Shown here: piece after piece, positions 12,001 through 23,244 of the stretch | Layout: each line of letters begins with the position of its first letter | Position numbering within the stretch: the stretch's first letter is position 1 | Assembly (NCBI GenBank): GCA_029582165.1 | Contig: CM055884.1 | Coordinates: 14,419,537-14,483,536, forward strand | DNA: 64,000 nt | Direction: 5' to 3' | Source of the DNA: Portulaca oleracea | Lineage: Eukaryota; Streptophyta; Magnoliopsida; Caryophyllales; Portulacaceae | The notes under the pieces: generated by a model | The model's input: only the letters and a program-made list of their open reading frames with translations | Database searches by the model: none | What the model was told of the DNA's origin: nothing | Program-made: the position numbers and the translations under genes

Positions 12001-13150
12001 TCTTGCCCACCATTGGGGCCTAACCACTCACAAACATGCTTTCTATACCACCATTCCTACCTTTTCTATAATCCATAACCCATTGTTCCTCACCCTGTGA
12101 GCTCTTCTTATTTGGTCATTAGTGCATGTATGAGATTCGTCAGGTAATCTTTGCTTTTAGAACACCTGAGTGAGGGATAACTCCTTTAACAGAACAAGAA
12201 GCCACCGGTATCAAAATAAGGGTTACTTGAAGACAACACCCACCTATGTCTATCATTCTGTCTTGCCTGAAGATACTTATTTGTTCACTAGTGCTGGGGG
12301 TTTGGTATGCTTACATGTTCCTACCCAAATAAAACAACCAAGAAAGCTAGAGTAAAGGCAAGGAAAATCAAGATGGCTTGTCGATCAATCCTTCTTAGTG
12401 TTTGGGGTTCATAACCATGACATCGAGGTTGAGCATCCTACCCATCTCATCGTGCAACTTAAGAAGGTCGAGTCTTCCATTGATATCATTTTTTGCGGCA
12501 TTACAACTCGGGGCTCACTCATCACTCAATATTTGCATCATGGCAACTTACGAGGCAGTTTGACAAGAGAACTCATCATTTTGACTATTTTTGCCTTGTC
12601 CTGAAACTCGCCTCAAAATTGACTTGATAATTAGGATTTCTTTACTTTCATTGTTGGAAGAAAAAGTGGGGGCTCTCAACATGGTAGCATTGCACAACAT
12701 GCATTATAATGTGAATATGTGCATATAGCATTCTCTCATCAGGGTCACTAAGAGGTATGCATTAGACTACATTAAGAAGTCAAGCACATGAAACTCAACG
12801 TCATGCATGAGTACATAACTGGATCATAAGTCTCGAGTCTATGCATTACATGTAGAATAGCATACCTACTGCATGCATGTCATCATCATGGTCGTCACCG
12901 AGGGGCTGACAATTACCCACTCAGCAACCTTCATTGGCATGAAGAATTAGCTTATGAGAAAGTTTGGAAGACCCGACAACAACAAGGTCGTCGCCAGTAG
13001 ATAGACATTGGGGGCTATGTGAGATGAAGCCCAAATATTATCCAAAGATTAAGCTCGAAATCCTGACGAGAAAAATTAGAATGATGAGCACCTTAAAACA
13101 CTTTAGGTCTCTGAGATTTTGATTACACTCTCGAGGATTATAAACTCACC
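9045..13150 (+). other. Internal region of the non-autonomous LTR element, without gag-pol
   Basis: About 4 kb follows the primer site with no frame that resembles Gag, protease, RT or integrase; only short chance frames exist. It contains three 80-bp tandem units (10187-10425), the phrase AGGCAAAAGGAGAGG scattered between about 10240 and 11730, and an A-rich stretch (11327-11400). The element therefore depended on proteins made elsewhere. A decayed coding region beyond recognition is possible. Confidence 0.7.
10187..10425 (+). repeat. 80-bp tandem repeat, three copies
   Basis: Units start at 10187, 10267 and 10347 with CCAAGGTTAACA and include ACTCACTTGGGGTTAGGC. The period (80) is not a multiple of three and there is no coding frame. 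Confidence 0.92.
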
Positions 13151-13179
13151 AGAATGTCATCATTAAGAACGACAACAGA

Positions 13180-14720
13180 TATCGCATTTATGTCGTCTCC
13201 AGACAATGGATATCGCATCCGCTCGGACAACAGATATCGCATCTACGTCGTCTCCAACATAGGATATCGCATCCAAACCGACAACAGATATCGCATCTAC
13301 GTCGTCTCCAACAAAGGATATCGCATTCGCTCGGACAATAGATATGGCATCTTCGTCGTCTCCAGTAAAGGATATCGCATCCAAACCGACAACAGATATC
13401 GCATCTACGTCGTTTGCAACAAAGGATATCGCATCCGCCCCGACAATAGATATCGTATCTACGTCATCATCAACAAAGGATATCGCATCCGCTCGGATAA
13501 CAGATATCACATCTACATCGTCTCCAACATAGGATATCGCATCCAAACCGACAACAGAAATCGCATCTTCGTCGTCTCCACCAAAGGATATCGTATCCAA
13601 ACCGACAACAGATATCGCATCTACATCATCTCCAACATAGGATATCGCATCCAAACCGACAACAGATATCGCATCTACATCGTTTGCAACAAAGGATATC
13701 GCATCCGCCCCGACAATAGATATCGTATCTACGTCATCATCAACAAAGGATATCGCATCCGCTCGGACAAATAATATCACATCTACATCGTCTCCAACAT
13801 AGGATATCGCATCCAAACCGACAACAGATATCGCATCTTCGTCGTCTCCAGCAAAGGATATCGCATCCAAACCGACAACAGATATCGCATCTACATCATC
13901 TCCAACATAGGATATCGCATCCAAACCGACAACAGATATCGCATCTACGTCGTTTGCAACAAAGGATATCGCATCCGCCCCGACAATAGATATCGTATCT
14001 ACGTCATCATCAACAAAGGATATCGCATCCGCTCGGATAACAGATATCACATCTACATCGTCTCCAACATAGGATATCGCATCCAAACCGACAACAGAAA
14101 TCGCATCTTCGTCGTCTCCACCAAAGGATATCGCATCCAAACCGACAACAGATATCGCATCTACATCATCTCCAACATAGGATATCGCATCCAAACCGAC
14201 AACAAATATCGCATCTTCGTCGTCTCCAACAAAGGATATATGATCCGCCCCGACAATAGATATCGCATCTACATCATCTTCATCAAAGGATATCGCATCC
14301 GCTCGGACAACAGATATCGCATCTACGTCGTCTCCAACAAAGGATATCGCATTCGAACTGACAATAGATATCGCATCTACGTCATCTCCAAAAAAAGATA
14401 TCACATCCGCCCCCAACAGATATCGCATCTACGTCGTCTTCTATCACATTCGCCCCGACAATAGATATCGCATCTACGTCATCTTCAGCAAAGGATATCG
14501 CATCCTCTCGGACAATAGATATCGCATCTATATCGTTTCCAACAAAGGATATCGCATCCGAACCGACAATAGATATCACATCTACGTCATCTCCAACAAA
14601 GGATATCGCATCGGCCCGACAACAAATATCGCATCTATGTTGTTTTCAGCCAAGGATATCGCATTTACCTCGACGACAGATATCGCATCTACGTCATCTT
14701 TAACAGCGGATATTGCATCC
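13180..14720. repeat. 54-bp tandem array (two 27-bp halves, GATATCGCATC core)
   Basis: About 28 copies of a 54-bp unit built of two related 27-bp halves, each with GATATCGCATC. Variants recur with a 270-bp period (CGACAATAGATATCG at 13441, 13711 and 13981), so there is a five-unit higher-order repeat. Because 54 is divisible by three, long frames stay open on both strands (for example 13163-14428 minus). I treat these as a consequence of periodicity, not as genes. It lies inside the non-autonomous LTR element near its 3' end. Confidence 0.93.
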
Positions 14721-15169
14721 ACATCATCAACCAAACCGCAATGACAGATCATCATCATCAGCCAAGCAAGAATGACAGACAGTCAAACAAGAATGACTAA
14801 AAAATCATCATCGACACCGGGAAAGACTGGAAAATCATCTCGACACCAGGAAAGACTGGAAAATCATCATCGACACCGGGAGAAACTGAAAAATCATCAT
14901 TGACACCAAGAAAGACTTGGAAATCAACATCGATGTAGTACGATGACAGAAGTTTGAAAGTACAATTAGGCGCAGGACAACTGCTTCCAAGCGTCGACAA
15001 TCAACAAAGACATAGGATATCGTTTCCGAATGTCAATCAGCTACAAGTCATACATGCGGCATAGGAAGTTTGCTTCCAAGTGTCATCCAGCCTCGAAACT
15101 TCGCTTTCAGGGCATATCCTTTTTAGCGTCTTCAAACTACTTTGATCAGCATCTTACTCGGACTCGATC

Positions 15170-15180
15170 AAAGTGGGGGC
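15170..15180 (+). other. Polypurine tract before the 3' LTR
   Basis: AAAGTGGGGGC lies four bases before the TGTAGA start of the 3' LTR. This is the expected plus-strand priming site. The duplicate is at 23230-23240. Confidence 0.85.
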
Positions 15181-15184
15181 TAAC

Positions 15185-15734
15185 TGTAGACGCTGAATTT
15201 TGTCGTAGTTCAGCTTTGTAATTATGTAATTTATTTTGAACATTTTTATTTTTTAGGATTAAATGCCAAGTATTCTTGAAATGCATAAATGATGAAAAAC
15301 CCACAAAAAACCTAAATACATTTTCCTTTACAAAAAAACCTTTCACATTAGCCCATTTCCATTTCTGGCCCATCAGCGTTCAAATATTCCAAAAACCCAG
15401 CTCTTTGTTCATGTACCTGAGTCTTTTCTTTAAATTACCGACTTTCAACCGACCTCTATGAGTTTCCTAATTTTGGGAGCTAAAAGTACTCATTACAAGC
15501 TTTCCAACGATACTTGAATCAAGTTAATAGGAGGTCGGATGAGAAAGTTATGGTCGTTTGAAGTTAGGCAGCTCAAAATAACCCAACATGCTGGTCCGCA
15601 GTGGTCCGCTTCCTTTCATTCCAACATACTGGGCCTCCTGCTGATCAGAATGGCCCAGCAATTACTCTTTATTTCATAACCCTAGTTTCCTCACTCCGTT
15701 TCCCTTATAAATCCTGCCTCACTCCCATCATTTT
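15185..15734 (+). repeat. 3' LTR of the non-autonomous element, truncated (copy 1)
   Basis: It matches the first 550 bp or so of the 5' LTR at 7755, then stops abruptly at ATCATTTT and continues as GCAGGGTGGTAG, a sequence found at 24789 in copy 2. The rest of the LTR and its flank were lost by a deletion of about 1.19 kb. Confidence 0.9.
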
Positions 15735-16117
15735 GCAGGGTGGTAGTCACATATCACTCTTGGAGGTTCACCTAGTGAGTGTGGTTGTGGGGCCGTGGGA
15801 TGCTTTGGGCTAATCCCTATATGACACTCATGACACAAGATACCGCGCATGACTGTAATAGCGCCCCATCAATAGAACCTTGATGAAAAAGTCCCGTATC
15901 ATGTGTATGGTGGCAGAGATCTGAACAAAGGAACTTTGGTTCAAGACATTAGTTCACCGATTTCTCTCGGGTCGAAACTCACTAATACTAAGTGCAGGTT
16001 CAAACCCAGAAGGTACCTAGCGCCCATTGCACGATGTCATATGCTCACTATATATCAAATTATTTTATAAAACTCCTTTTTTGTTGAGTTTCTTAAATTT
16101 TAAATCATGTGGGGGAT
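15735..16117. other. Copy 1 of the same Copia-type 3' non-coding segment
   Basis: It matches 24789-25172 and ends in GTGGGGGAT, a polypurine tract directly before the TGTTGGAA LTR start. There is no coding sequence. Confidence 0.5.
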
Positions 16118-16999
16118 TGTTGGAATTTTGTGTGATTTATAATTTAATAATTTGATTGTTTGATGCTCCCCATAATCGGTAGTAACGTTTGTTACGTACC
16201 ACCCATTGGGCTCACTCAATCCTATTAAAATCAATATTATTTTCAAACTTTTTATTTTCATCTTTTAAGCTATTTTTGATGAAGTGCGAGGCACTAGTTT
16301 ATGGGAATATTATCCCTTGGTTTTCTCCTCTTCTAAGTGAGTAATTTGACTAAATCTCCAACGGTTAAGTGTGGTTGAGATTTTGTTGGTATAATCCCAT
16401 TTTTTTCAGCCCTTAAAATCTGGTGGATTGATAGCTACGTGTGGCTAAGGGGCCTTGGTAGAGTATAATGAATCACTCTATATAAAGTAAGAGTTGGGAG
16501 AACAATGAAGGTATATAGAAGGGCAAGGTTTTATAGCTATTACGCTATGTTTTTCTCATAAAATTTTATTGCAAAAAATAGTGTAATTCTCCGTCTCTTG
16601 TTTTTCTCTCTCAAAATGGTTTGTAAACCTTTGTCATATAGACTATTAATTTTGAGCATGGGCAAGTAGTTGTAGTATCTTGGGGGTGGAACGCACTTGA
16701 ATAATATTACCAGTCCAGTGAAGGCGTTTCCTCTCTTAGGACAGTGCTACGTGCACGTTCTACCCAAATGAGGCTATCTCTAAACTCTATCTCTTTATAT
16801 GTACTTTTGTGTTGTTTATTTTTTATACACGATGTATGTATATGACTCTCTTTGTAATATTATAATAATTATTGGTTGTATAATTTTTCGTCCGATTGAT
16901 ATTATATGAGTTGTATCATATTGTTATTATGATGAATAGGATGACTCGTGAATTATAGTCAAGTATATATTGTCCCACTTTCTAAATAATTTCCTAATA
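16118..16999 (+). repeat. Copia-type 3' or solo LTR (copy 1)
   Basis: It begins TGTTGGAA right after a polypurine tract and ends TTTCCTAATA (TTTCCTAACA in copy 2, giving the expected CA end). A TATA box (TATATAAAG) is at about 16480. Length is 882 bp. No upstream partner LTR is visible in the window. Confidence 0.7.
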
Positions 17000-18688
17000 G
17001 AGCTTGGTGCTGATAACGTGTTATAATATGAATTGTAATTTCAACAATTGAGAGAATAGATTGAGAGAAGAGAAAATATTAAGAAGAGAAAAATGGGAGA
17101 AAATAAGAGAGATGGATGATTTTATTGCTTATACTACATGGCTATTTATAGAGGTACAAGGCTTGGGCTCCAAGGTATACATAACATAAGTTAATGCAAT
17201 TTTAGCACATGAAAAATGGTATTCACAATAATATTTCATAACATCTACAATATATTTGAAAGGTTTATACATTGTTGATCTAAAACTAAAATGGAATGTG
17301 TAGCATCCACACTAGAGCTGGGCAATGGGTCGGGGGCCCTATGGGTCGGGTCACAAAATAAGGGGCCATGGCCCGTTAGTTATCTACAAGGGTTGGGCTA
17401 ATCACGGGCTGTGTAAGGTCAGGGTTAAGCGACGGTCAACTAAGGGCCATTTCCGGGTCATTATAAGCTCAATTTATGGGCTACTAGGCTAGGTGATATA
17501 TATAAACGCATACATTCTCTGTCTTCTATTTCTCCCCTCTTTCTCTATCACTGACCTCCAATTCTAAACCCTAGATTGCCAAATCAAATTCAAAATAATC
17601 TTAGACCAATCTCACCCTTTCTATTCATCAAAACCCCAAAATCGATCAACTTTATCAATCTTTTGGTGCTCCAACTTTCATATTTCCATCTACTTTTGGT
17701 TTTCAAATTCGGTTCTCCATCTGCTATTGGTTTCGAAAATCTTGAATTCTTTCTTATTGGTTTTCTGGAAGTTGTCTTGAGGAGTTTCGAAAATCTTCCT
17801 TTGTTAATTTTTGTCAATCAGAATTATTATTCAAGGTTAGTTGGTTCAACTGAAGTTGGTGCTTTTGGAATTAGCATGAAGTTTACAAAGAAGAAAGGAT
17901 CGGAAAATTAAGAAGAAAAAGGATGAATTTTTCATACTTGGTGAGAATTTTTCTAGGTTTGATTTTAATTTCGATTTTAAAAATTGGTTGTCTTTTTTGA
18001 TTATAAATGATTTAAGTTTGTTGTTTGTATGGGTCATTTTCTGGAAATGTGAGATTTTTTACAGACTTGGTGATAATCCTATCTCTCAATTTATTAGACA
18101 TGACTCATGCATGATTTGATTTGGATCTCCCTGATTTCTATTAATTAGCTTTTGGGTACATTTGATTTTTAATTTTCTTTTTTTTTGAAATAATTTTTCA
18201 TTTTTTATTAACTGTTGGGTTTTTTTTTTTGTGTTTATAAGTTTCATCTTTAATTTCTGTTTCTTTCTTTCCTGATAATCTAAGTGGGTTTTGAATATTG
18301 AGATCTTGAAAAGGCAGTGTTCATGCTTGTTGGTTTTCCACCTTCAAGCAATATCATTTGAAAGCCAGGAATGGCCCAGGAAGGGGCAAAGAAATACAAA
18401 ACAGAACCAAATTGTACATGTGTTCAGACATAAACGGGCGGGTCAGGGTCGGTGGCCCATGACCAGACCTGACATGACCCTTAATGGGATATGTGCTGAC
18501 CCGACCCTGACCCATGAGGGTGAAGGGTCAGCCCTGACCCGGCCCGGCCCGACCCGTTGCCAGCTCTAATCCACACTTATGTCCAATTATCCCCTGTTCA
18601 ACAAACATATATTTAGATTATTTGTAATGATGAGACAGTTTGGCTCATTATTCAGATGACATGGGACAGGAATGAGGATACCAAGGGT
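17000..18688 (-). repeat. Minus-strand Copia-type LTR with primer-site-like leader, split by a hAT element (copy 1)
   Basis: On the minus strand, DNA ending TATAACA (complement of 17019-17025) is followed by CGTTATCAGCACCAAGCTC (complement of 17000-17018). This resembles the TATCAGCAC-type leader that follows some plant Copia LTRs. A TATA box (TATAAATA) lies on the minus strand at about 17148-17155. The hAT element at 17313-18568 interrupts it, and the LTR presumably resumes at 18577. Its outer end near 18688 is not defined. Confidence 0.5.
17313..18568. mobile_element. Non-autonomous hAT element with 8-bp target duplication (copy 1)
   Basis: Terminal inverted repeats TAGAGCTGGGCAATGGGTCG and (complement of the right end) TAGAGCTGGCAACGGGTCGG are flanked by perfect ATCCACAC duplications at 17305-17312 and 18569-18576. 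Eight-base duplications and GGGTCGGG-rich subterminal DNA are typical of hAT elements. It is 1256 bp long. The only frame (17576-17911) has no transposase motif and no ATG start, so the element is non-autonomous. It may carry a host 5' region fragment, since it reads like a promoter and 5' UTR (TATATATAAACGC, then CT-rich leader, AAACCCTAG). Confidence 0.9.
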
Positions 18689-18693
18689 AATAT

Positions 18694-19328
18694 TGTTAGG
18701 AAATCCAGAGAAATTAAATGCAAGGTTATAGCGAAAACGAAAACAAGATGATGGAAATTACGAAAAAATTTATGAACGAAGATTAAATGATAAAACGAAC
18801 ACCAAACATACGTGGGAAACTGGAAAACTCGAAGAAAAACCCATGGATGGCGACAACCAGAAAATAATCCACTATGATGAGGGAGGAGTACAATTCGATC
18901 ACTATCACCAGGTGTGATATGATCAACAATGGAGATTACAATAAAAATCTCTCAAACTCTCAACTCACAATCTCTTGGGATAACACTGGGAAAATATTGG
19001 TTAAACTACATCTCTCTCATTATTTTCTCTTTCTGATCTAATCGATAGCTATAGGTTAAAGTGTAGAAGACTGTACCTTATTTATAGGGCAACTATGAGA
19101 AATTAGAGTTATATTAAAACTCAAATAACAACAAGCTGTATCTGACTTGAAGAGAGAACCTAGGTTAAACAAAATTAACCACGAGAGAAATTCCACGCCA
19201 CCCAAGATTCCTCGTAGCACCCATGATGGCGCCTCCTTCCTTCTCTCTCTACCCAGGGCGTGCCTAGTGCCTCACTCCTTTGCTGGTTTGGACCATAACG
19301 GGTCCAATGGGCCACAAAAAACCCAACA
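18694..19328 (-). repeat. 3' LTR (minus sense) of the Copia derivative, copy 1
   Basis: Read on the minus strand it begins TGTTGGGTTTT and ends TTTCCTAACA. Its R/U5 half aligns with the LTR of the Copia element at 162-682 (for example TAGTGGATTATTTTCTGG and CACGTATG/CACGTAAT regions), while the U3 half differs. Confidence 0.83.
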
Positions 19329-19743
19329 AACTTCACCTTGGACCATGATCTGACTCATCGGTCCAAATAACCACTTTGACTATCGCCATGTTCTTCCTCC
19401 ATCTGAGGAACGTCAGTCTCGATCTCAGGCTCATCAACCTGAGCTGTTTCAGGAGCATTATCAACAGCCTGCTCCTGATTGCAGGCTCCACTAGCTCCAC
19501 CTTGAGCCTGAACTTACTTCACCTCGAACTCAAGATGCACTGGATCTCTTTCTGGAGTTTTTTTTTTTTTTGAAGTTTTCATCGCTCATTGTTGCATCGG
19601 TCTTCATGTCCGGATACTAGATCACATCCTAGAACCCGTGCTGAATCAGGACCACCTTCATCTATAGTCTCCACATAGTCCATCAAATTTTGAAATCTCG
19701 CACTTCATGATCCAAGCCATCACCACCTTGCTCTGATACCACT

Positions 19744-20408
19744 TGTGAAGAAATTTAGAGAAATTAAATGCAAGTTTATAGCGGCAGCGAAAACAAGATG
19801 ACGAAAATTACGACAAAATTCAGGAACGAAAATTAAGCGATAAACGAACACTAGGTATACGTGGGAAACCAATGAACTCGGAGAAAAACCCAAGGATGGA
19901 GACAACTAAAAAATAATCCACTATGAGAAGGAAGGAGTACAATTCGATCACTATCACAGGGTATGATACGATCAACAATGGAGATCACAATAAAAATCTC
20001 TCAAACTCTCAACTCGAAATCTCTCAGGATAACACTGGGAAAATATTGGTGATACCAGTATCTCTCTTTATATTTTCTCTCTGATCTAATCGATTCAATG
20101 GATCTAATAGATGAATAAAGTGGTGAAAACTGATCCCTATTTATAGGGCGGCTAGGAGAAAAATAGAGTTAGATTAAAACTCAAATAACAACAAGCAGTA
20201 TCTGACATAAAGAGAGAACCTAGGTTAAAAAAAATTAACCAAGAGAGGAATTCCACCCCACTTAAGATTCCTCGTAGCACCCATGATGGCGCCTCTTGGG
20301 CGCTGCTGCGCCTCCTTTCTTCTTTCTCTACCTGGGGCGCACCTAGCGCCTCACCCCTTTGTCGTTTCAGACAGTAACGGATCCAATGGGCCACAAAAGA
20401 AACTAACA
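19744..20408 (-). repeat. 5' LTR (minus sense) of the Copia derivative, copy 1
   Basis: Minus-strand ends are TGTTAGTTTC and TTTCTTCACA. The TATA box (CCCTATAAATAGGG) is read on the minus strand at about 20135-20150. U3 contains repeated GGCGC motifs (20285-20355). It is more diverged from its partner LTR than the two LTRs of the 162-5438 element are from each other. Confidence 0.83.
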
Positions 20409-20666
20409 AATACAATGGTAAGAGAGTGTGGGCAGACATGCACAATAAATAAATATAACTCATAATCCAATAAGGGAAATGATGAGTCATTCGTTACTCT
20501 ATTTTTCATTTTCTCTCCCTTCTTCGTCCACCTTACTTTTTCACCCTTATATTTTCCTTTCTCACCTCACCTTTGTAGAATTGTGCAATAAATTTGTCTC
20601 ACTTAACAATTTGACATTTATAAGACCAGCAAGCGAGGCAAAATTTGCACATTGCGGATGCTCTAA

Positions 20667-20908
20667 GAGCATGGGCAATAAGGAATGGTTTTTTGGAATT
20701 TTGGTTTCTTCTATCTCCTCCCTCTCTTTCTTCTTATCTCTATCTCTTTCCTAGTCACCACTCATCTTCACAAAAGATGGATCTCTGCACCATTCCATCT
20801 CTTGTGAAAATGAGTGGTGATTAGGAGAGAGATACAGATAAGTGGAGAGAGAGGGAGGAGAGAGAAGAAACCAAAATTCCAAAAAACCATTCTGCATTGC
20901 CCATGCTC
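20667..20908. mobile_element. PIF/Harbinger-type (Tourist-like) foldback MITE, copy 1
   Basis: A 242-bp near-perfect palindrome with ends GAGCATGGGCAAT and ATTGCCCATGCTC is flanked by TAA on both sides (20664-20666, 20909-20911). A 3-bp TAA duplication with GAGCAT-type ends is typical of Harbinger MITEs. Just to the left, ATTGCGGATGCTC before the same TAA looks like the end of a second, related MITE whose other end I cannot find. Confidence 0.9.
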
Positions 20909-21006
20909 TAAGGACAAAATCAAGAACCCAATAATGGAAGACATTGAATATACTAAACAACCAAAGAAAAAGTTTACATAATTCCACTAGTAAGTTCCTT
21001 CCAACT

Positions 21007-22060
21007 AGAGTATATGGTTCGTAATGGCTATGCCTACAGGGTGACTTAAGATTCGGACCAGGCAGAGGCGTCCCCGACGATGCCAAATCAACGCCTGTGA
21101 AAGCTTCTTTGGGGTCTTCATATCCCTTCCAAATGGAAGCTCCATTTTTAGAAGTCTTACTATGACGCACTTCTAATGGCGACCAAAATGGTGTACTGGC
21201 AACCTAATATAAATATTCTCTGCCCGCTGTGTGGGGTCGACAAGGATACCACCATCCATTTATTAAGGGACTGTGAATATGCTCGCACTGTTTAGTTCGG
21301 TTCACATTTGGGGCTACATAACCAGGCCCACCTCCGTGTTTCGCTACGCTAATGGTTACACAACTGGCTACTGTTCTTCGCGGCAGAACGAACAGGGCAT
21401 CATCAGCTATGTGTCGGGTTCTTAGCTAAACTCTGGTATGTGTGGGTGGTTGATGCGAAGGCACATTTTGAGAAAAGTAAAGTCCACCTATCCGTTGTTT
21501 TGGATTGGGTTCAAAGCGACGTCTCGATGCTCCGCCTGAGTGACGTTGGCGTCAGGAACGGTGATTCCGATCAGTTTATTTGGTCTTTGGGTGATCCTAC
21601 TCAGCCGCTGACTATAACTCTTTGTGATGGGGCCTGGTGTTCCAGGACACTACACGGGGGTGTTGGATGGGTTATCATAGGGAACGATGACAGTCAACTA
21701 CGGGGTTCCACCTCTACATTGAATTCATCTGTCTTACAGATGAAGCTTTTAGCTATTGAGCAAGTGTTGCTCCGGGCTCTTACACAGCAGCTAAGCTGAT
21801 TGAGGATTTGCACCGACTCAGTCCAGGTTGTCCATCTCTTCAAAGGGAGTTCTTCACCAGCTAATGATTGTCACCACCTACTGTTCTATTGTCGTAAGTT
21901 GTTATTACATTTAAGTTATGTATGTATTTCTAAAGTCCACCGAGCATCAATTAAGGAGGCCCTCATCCTTGCGACTTCTGCGAGGAAGCTGGCGTCTCCG
22001 TATTGACGTGGGCATTGTTTTTTCTGTATTGTATTATGTTGTCATGATTCCAAAAAAAAA
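21007..22060 (+). mobile_element. 5'-truncated L1-type LINE with 15-bp target duplication, copy 1
   Basis: The insert ends in an A tail and is flanked by AAGTTCCTTCCAACT at 20992-21006 and 22061-22075. It encodes only the 3' end of ORF2. First comes a zf-RVT-like region (frame near 21080-21290, with CPLCGVDKDTTIHLLRDC), then a plant-type RNase H domain (frame 21440-21799, with LCDGAWCSRTLHGGVGWVI and an Asp/Glu pattern), continuing in a shifted frame at 21800-22006. In-frame stops near 21293 and 21797 show it is dead. Truncation at the 5' end with an A tail is the normal result of incomplete target-primed reverse transcription. Confidence 0.92.
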
Positions 22061-22075
22061 AAGTTCCTTCCAACT

Positions 22076-22390
22076 TAAACGTAGTAGTTGAGGATCAACA
22101 CCAACATCTTATTGGGAGATTACAAAGGCAATTTGGGAGTGTTAAAACCCTTCCGAGCTCCTGGTCAATAACATTACATTGGCTCTATTTGGCAACCAGC
22201 TGATATTCATTAGCTATGAGTTGTTTGAAATAACTACCAAGTTAGGAAAATTGGACAGAACGAGGTCGCACCCGCGACAATCTTCGTCTGGCCTGCGACG
22301 TCCTTGCTGCCCAGCTAGTCACGCCCGCGACGTTGCGCTCCTGCCGAATCGCCCTGACGATGTTCGCTCCGTCGCGCTCGCGACCTTCTG
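22076..22390 (+). other. LTR-U3-like DNA with GC-rich motifs, cut off by the duplication joint
   Basis: No gene. It contains TTTGGCAACCAGCTGATA (a phrase common at the ends of plant DNA elements) and from 22263 a cluster of TCGCACCCGCGAC-type motifs. It ends at the duplication joint. In copy 2 the same DNA runs on past 31420. Confidence 0.5.
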
Positions 22391-23244
22391 TCTCCAACAA
22401 AGGATATCGCATCCGAACTAACAATAGATATCGCATCTACGTCATCTCCAACAAAAGATATCACATCCGCCCCCAAGAGATATCGCATCTACGTCGTCTT
22501 CTATCACATCCGCCTCGCCAATAGATATCGCATCTACGTCATCTTCAGCAAAGGATATCGCATCCGCTCGGACAATAGATATCGCATCTATATCGTCTCC
22601 AACAAAGGATATCGCATCCGAACCGACAATAGATATCACATCTACGTCATCTCCAACAAAGGATATCGCATCGGCCCGACAACAAATATCGCATCTATGT
22701 TGTTTTCAGCCAAGTATATTGCATTTACCTCGACGACAGATATCGCATCTACGTCATCTTTAATAGTGGATATTGCATCCACATCATCAACCAAACCACA
22801 ATGACAGATCATCATCATCAGCCAAGCAAGAATGATAGACAGTCAAACAAGAATGACTAAAAAATCATCATCGACACCGGGAAAGACTGGAAAATCATCT
22901 CGACACCAAGAAAGACTGGAAAATCATCATCGACACCGGGAGAAACTGAAAAATCATCATTGACACCAAGAAAGACTTGGAAATCAACATCGATGTAGTA
23001 CGATGACAGAAGTTTGAAAGTACAGTTAGGCGCAGGACAACTGCTTCCAAGCGTCGACAATCAACAAAGACATAGGATATCGTTTCCGAATGTCAATCAG
23101 CTACAAGTCATACATGCGGCATAGGACGTTTGCTTCCAAGTGTCATCCAGCCTCGAAACTTCGCTTCCAGGGCATATCCTTTTTAGCGTCTTCAAACTAC
23201 TTTGATCAGCATCTTACTCGGACTCGATCAAAGTGGGGGCTAAC

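Larger units (their letters stand above)
18694..20408 (-). mobile_element. Copia deletion derivative, minus strand (copy 1)
   Basis: Two LTRs (18694-19328 and 19744-20408) enclose about 415 bp. Near-matching AATAT/AATAC flanks suggest a target duplication. The initiator-Met primer site TGGTATCAGAGC is read on the minus strand at 19741-19730. The internal DNA aligns in pieces with the Copia element at 162-5438: the start of gag (equivalent of 683 to about 865), the linker between integrase and RT (about 2945-3075), and the 3' leader (about 4803-4864). So it is a relative that lost nearly all of gag-pol but kept LTRs, primer site and packaging region. It would move only with proteins from a full-length relative. 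Confidence 0.85.
14331..22390. repeat. Large direct tandem duplication, copy 1 (8060 bp)
   Basis: From TCTCCAACAAAGG at 14331 to the end of CGACCTTCTG at 22390, this stretch matches 22391-31420 in order and orientation, apart from scattered substitutions (about 1-2 per 100 by eye) and a few indels. The main difference is a deletion at 15734/15735 that removed the equivalent of 23596-24788. The left breakpoint lies within the 54-bp array and the right one in the GC-motif DNA. Confidence 0.93.

Noticed and set aside
9300..13180. CRISPR-like array reading of the spaced repeats
   Set aside because: Repeats are adjacent 80-bp or dispersed units in plant transposon DNA, without uniform spacers or cas genes.
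13163..14428. 421-codon minus-strand frame in the tandem array as a protein gene
   Set aside because: The 54-bp period keeps several frames open on both strands; there is no start context, no domain and no non-repetitive coding part.
17576..17911. 111-codon frame inside the hAT element as a gene
   Set aside because: No ATG start and no known domain. Identity between the two copies is explained by the recent duplication.
20751..21170. 139-codon minus frame over the MITE and LINE start (also 29784-30209)
   Set aside because: It spans a MITE palindrome and a LINE on the opposite strand, with no domain.
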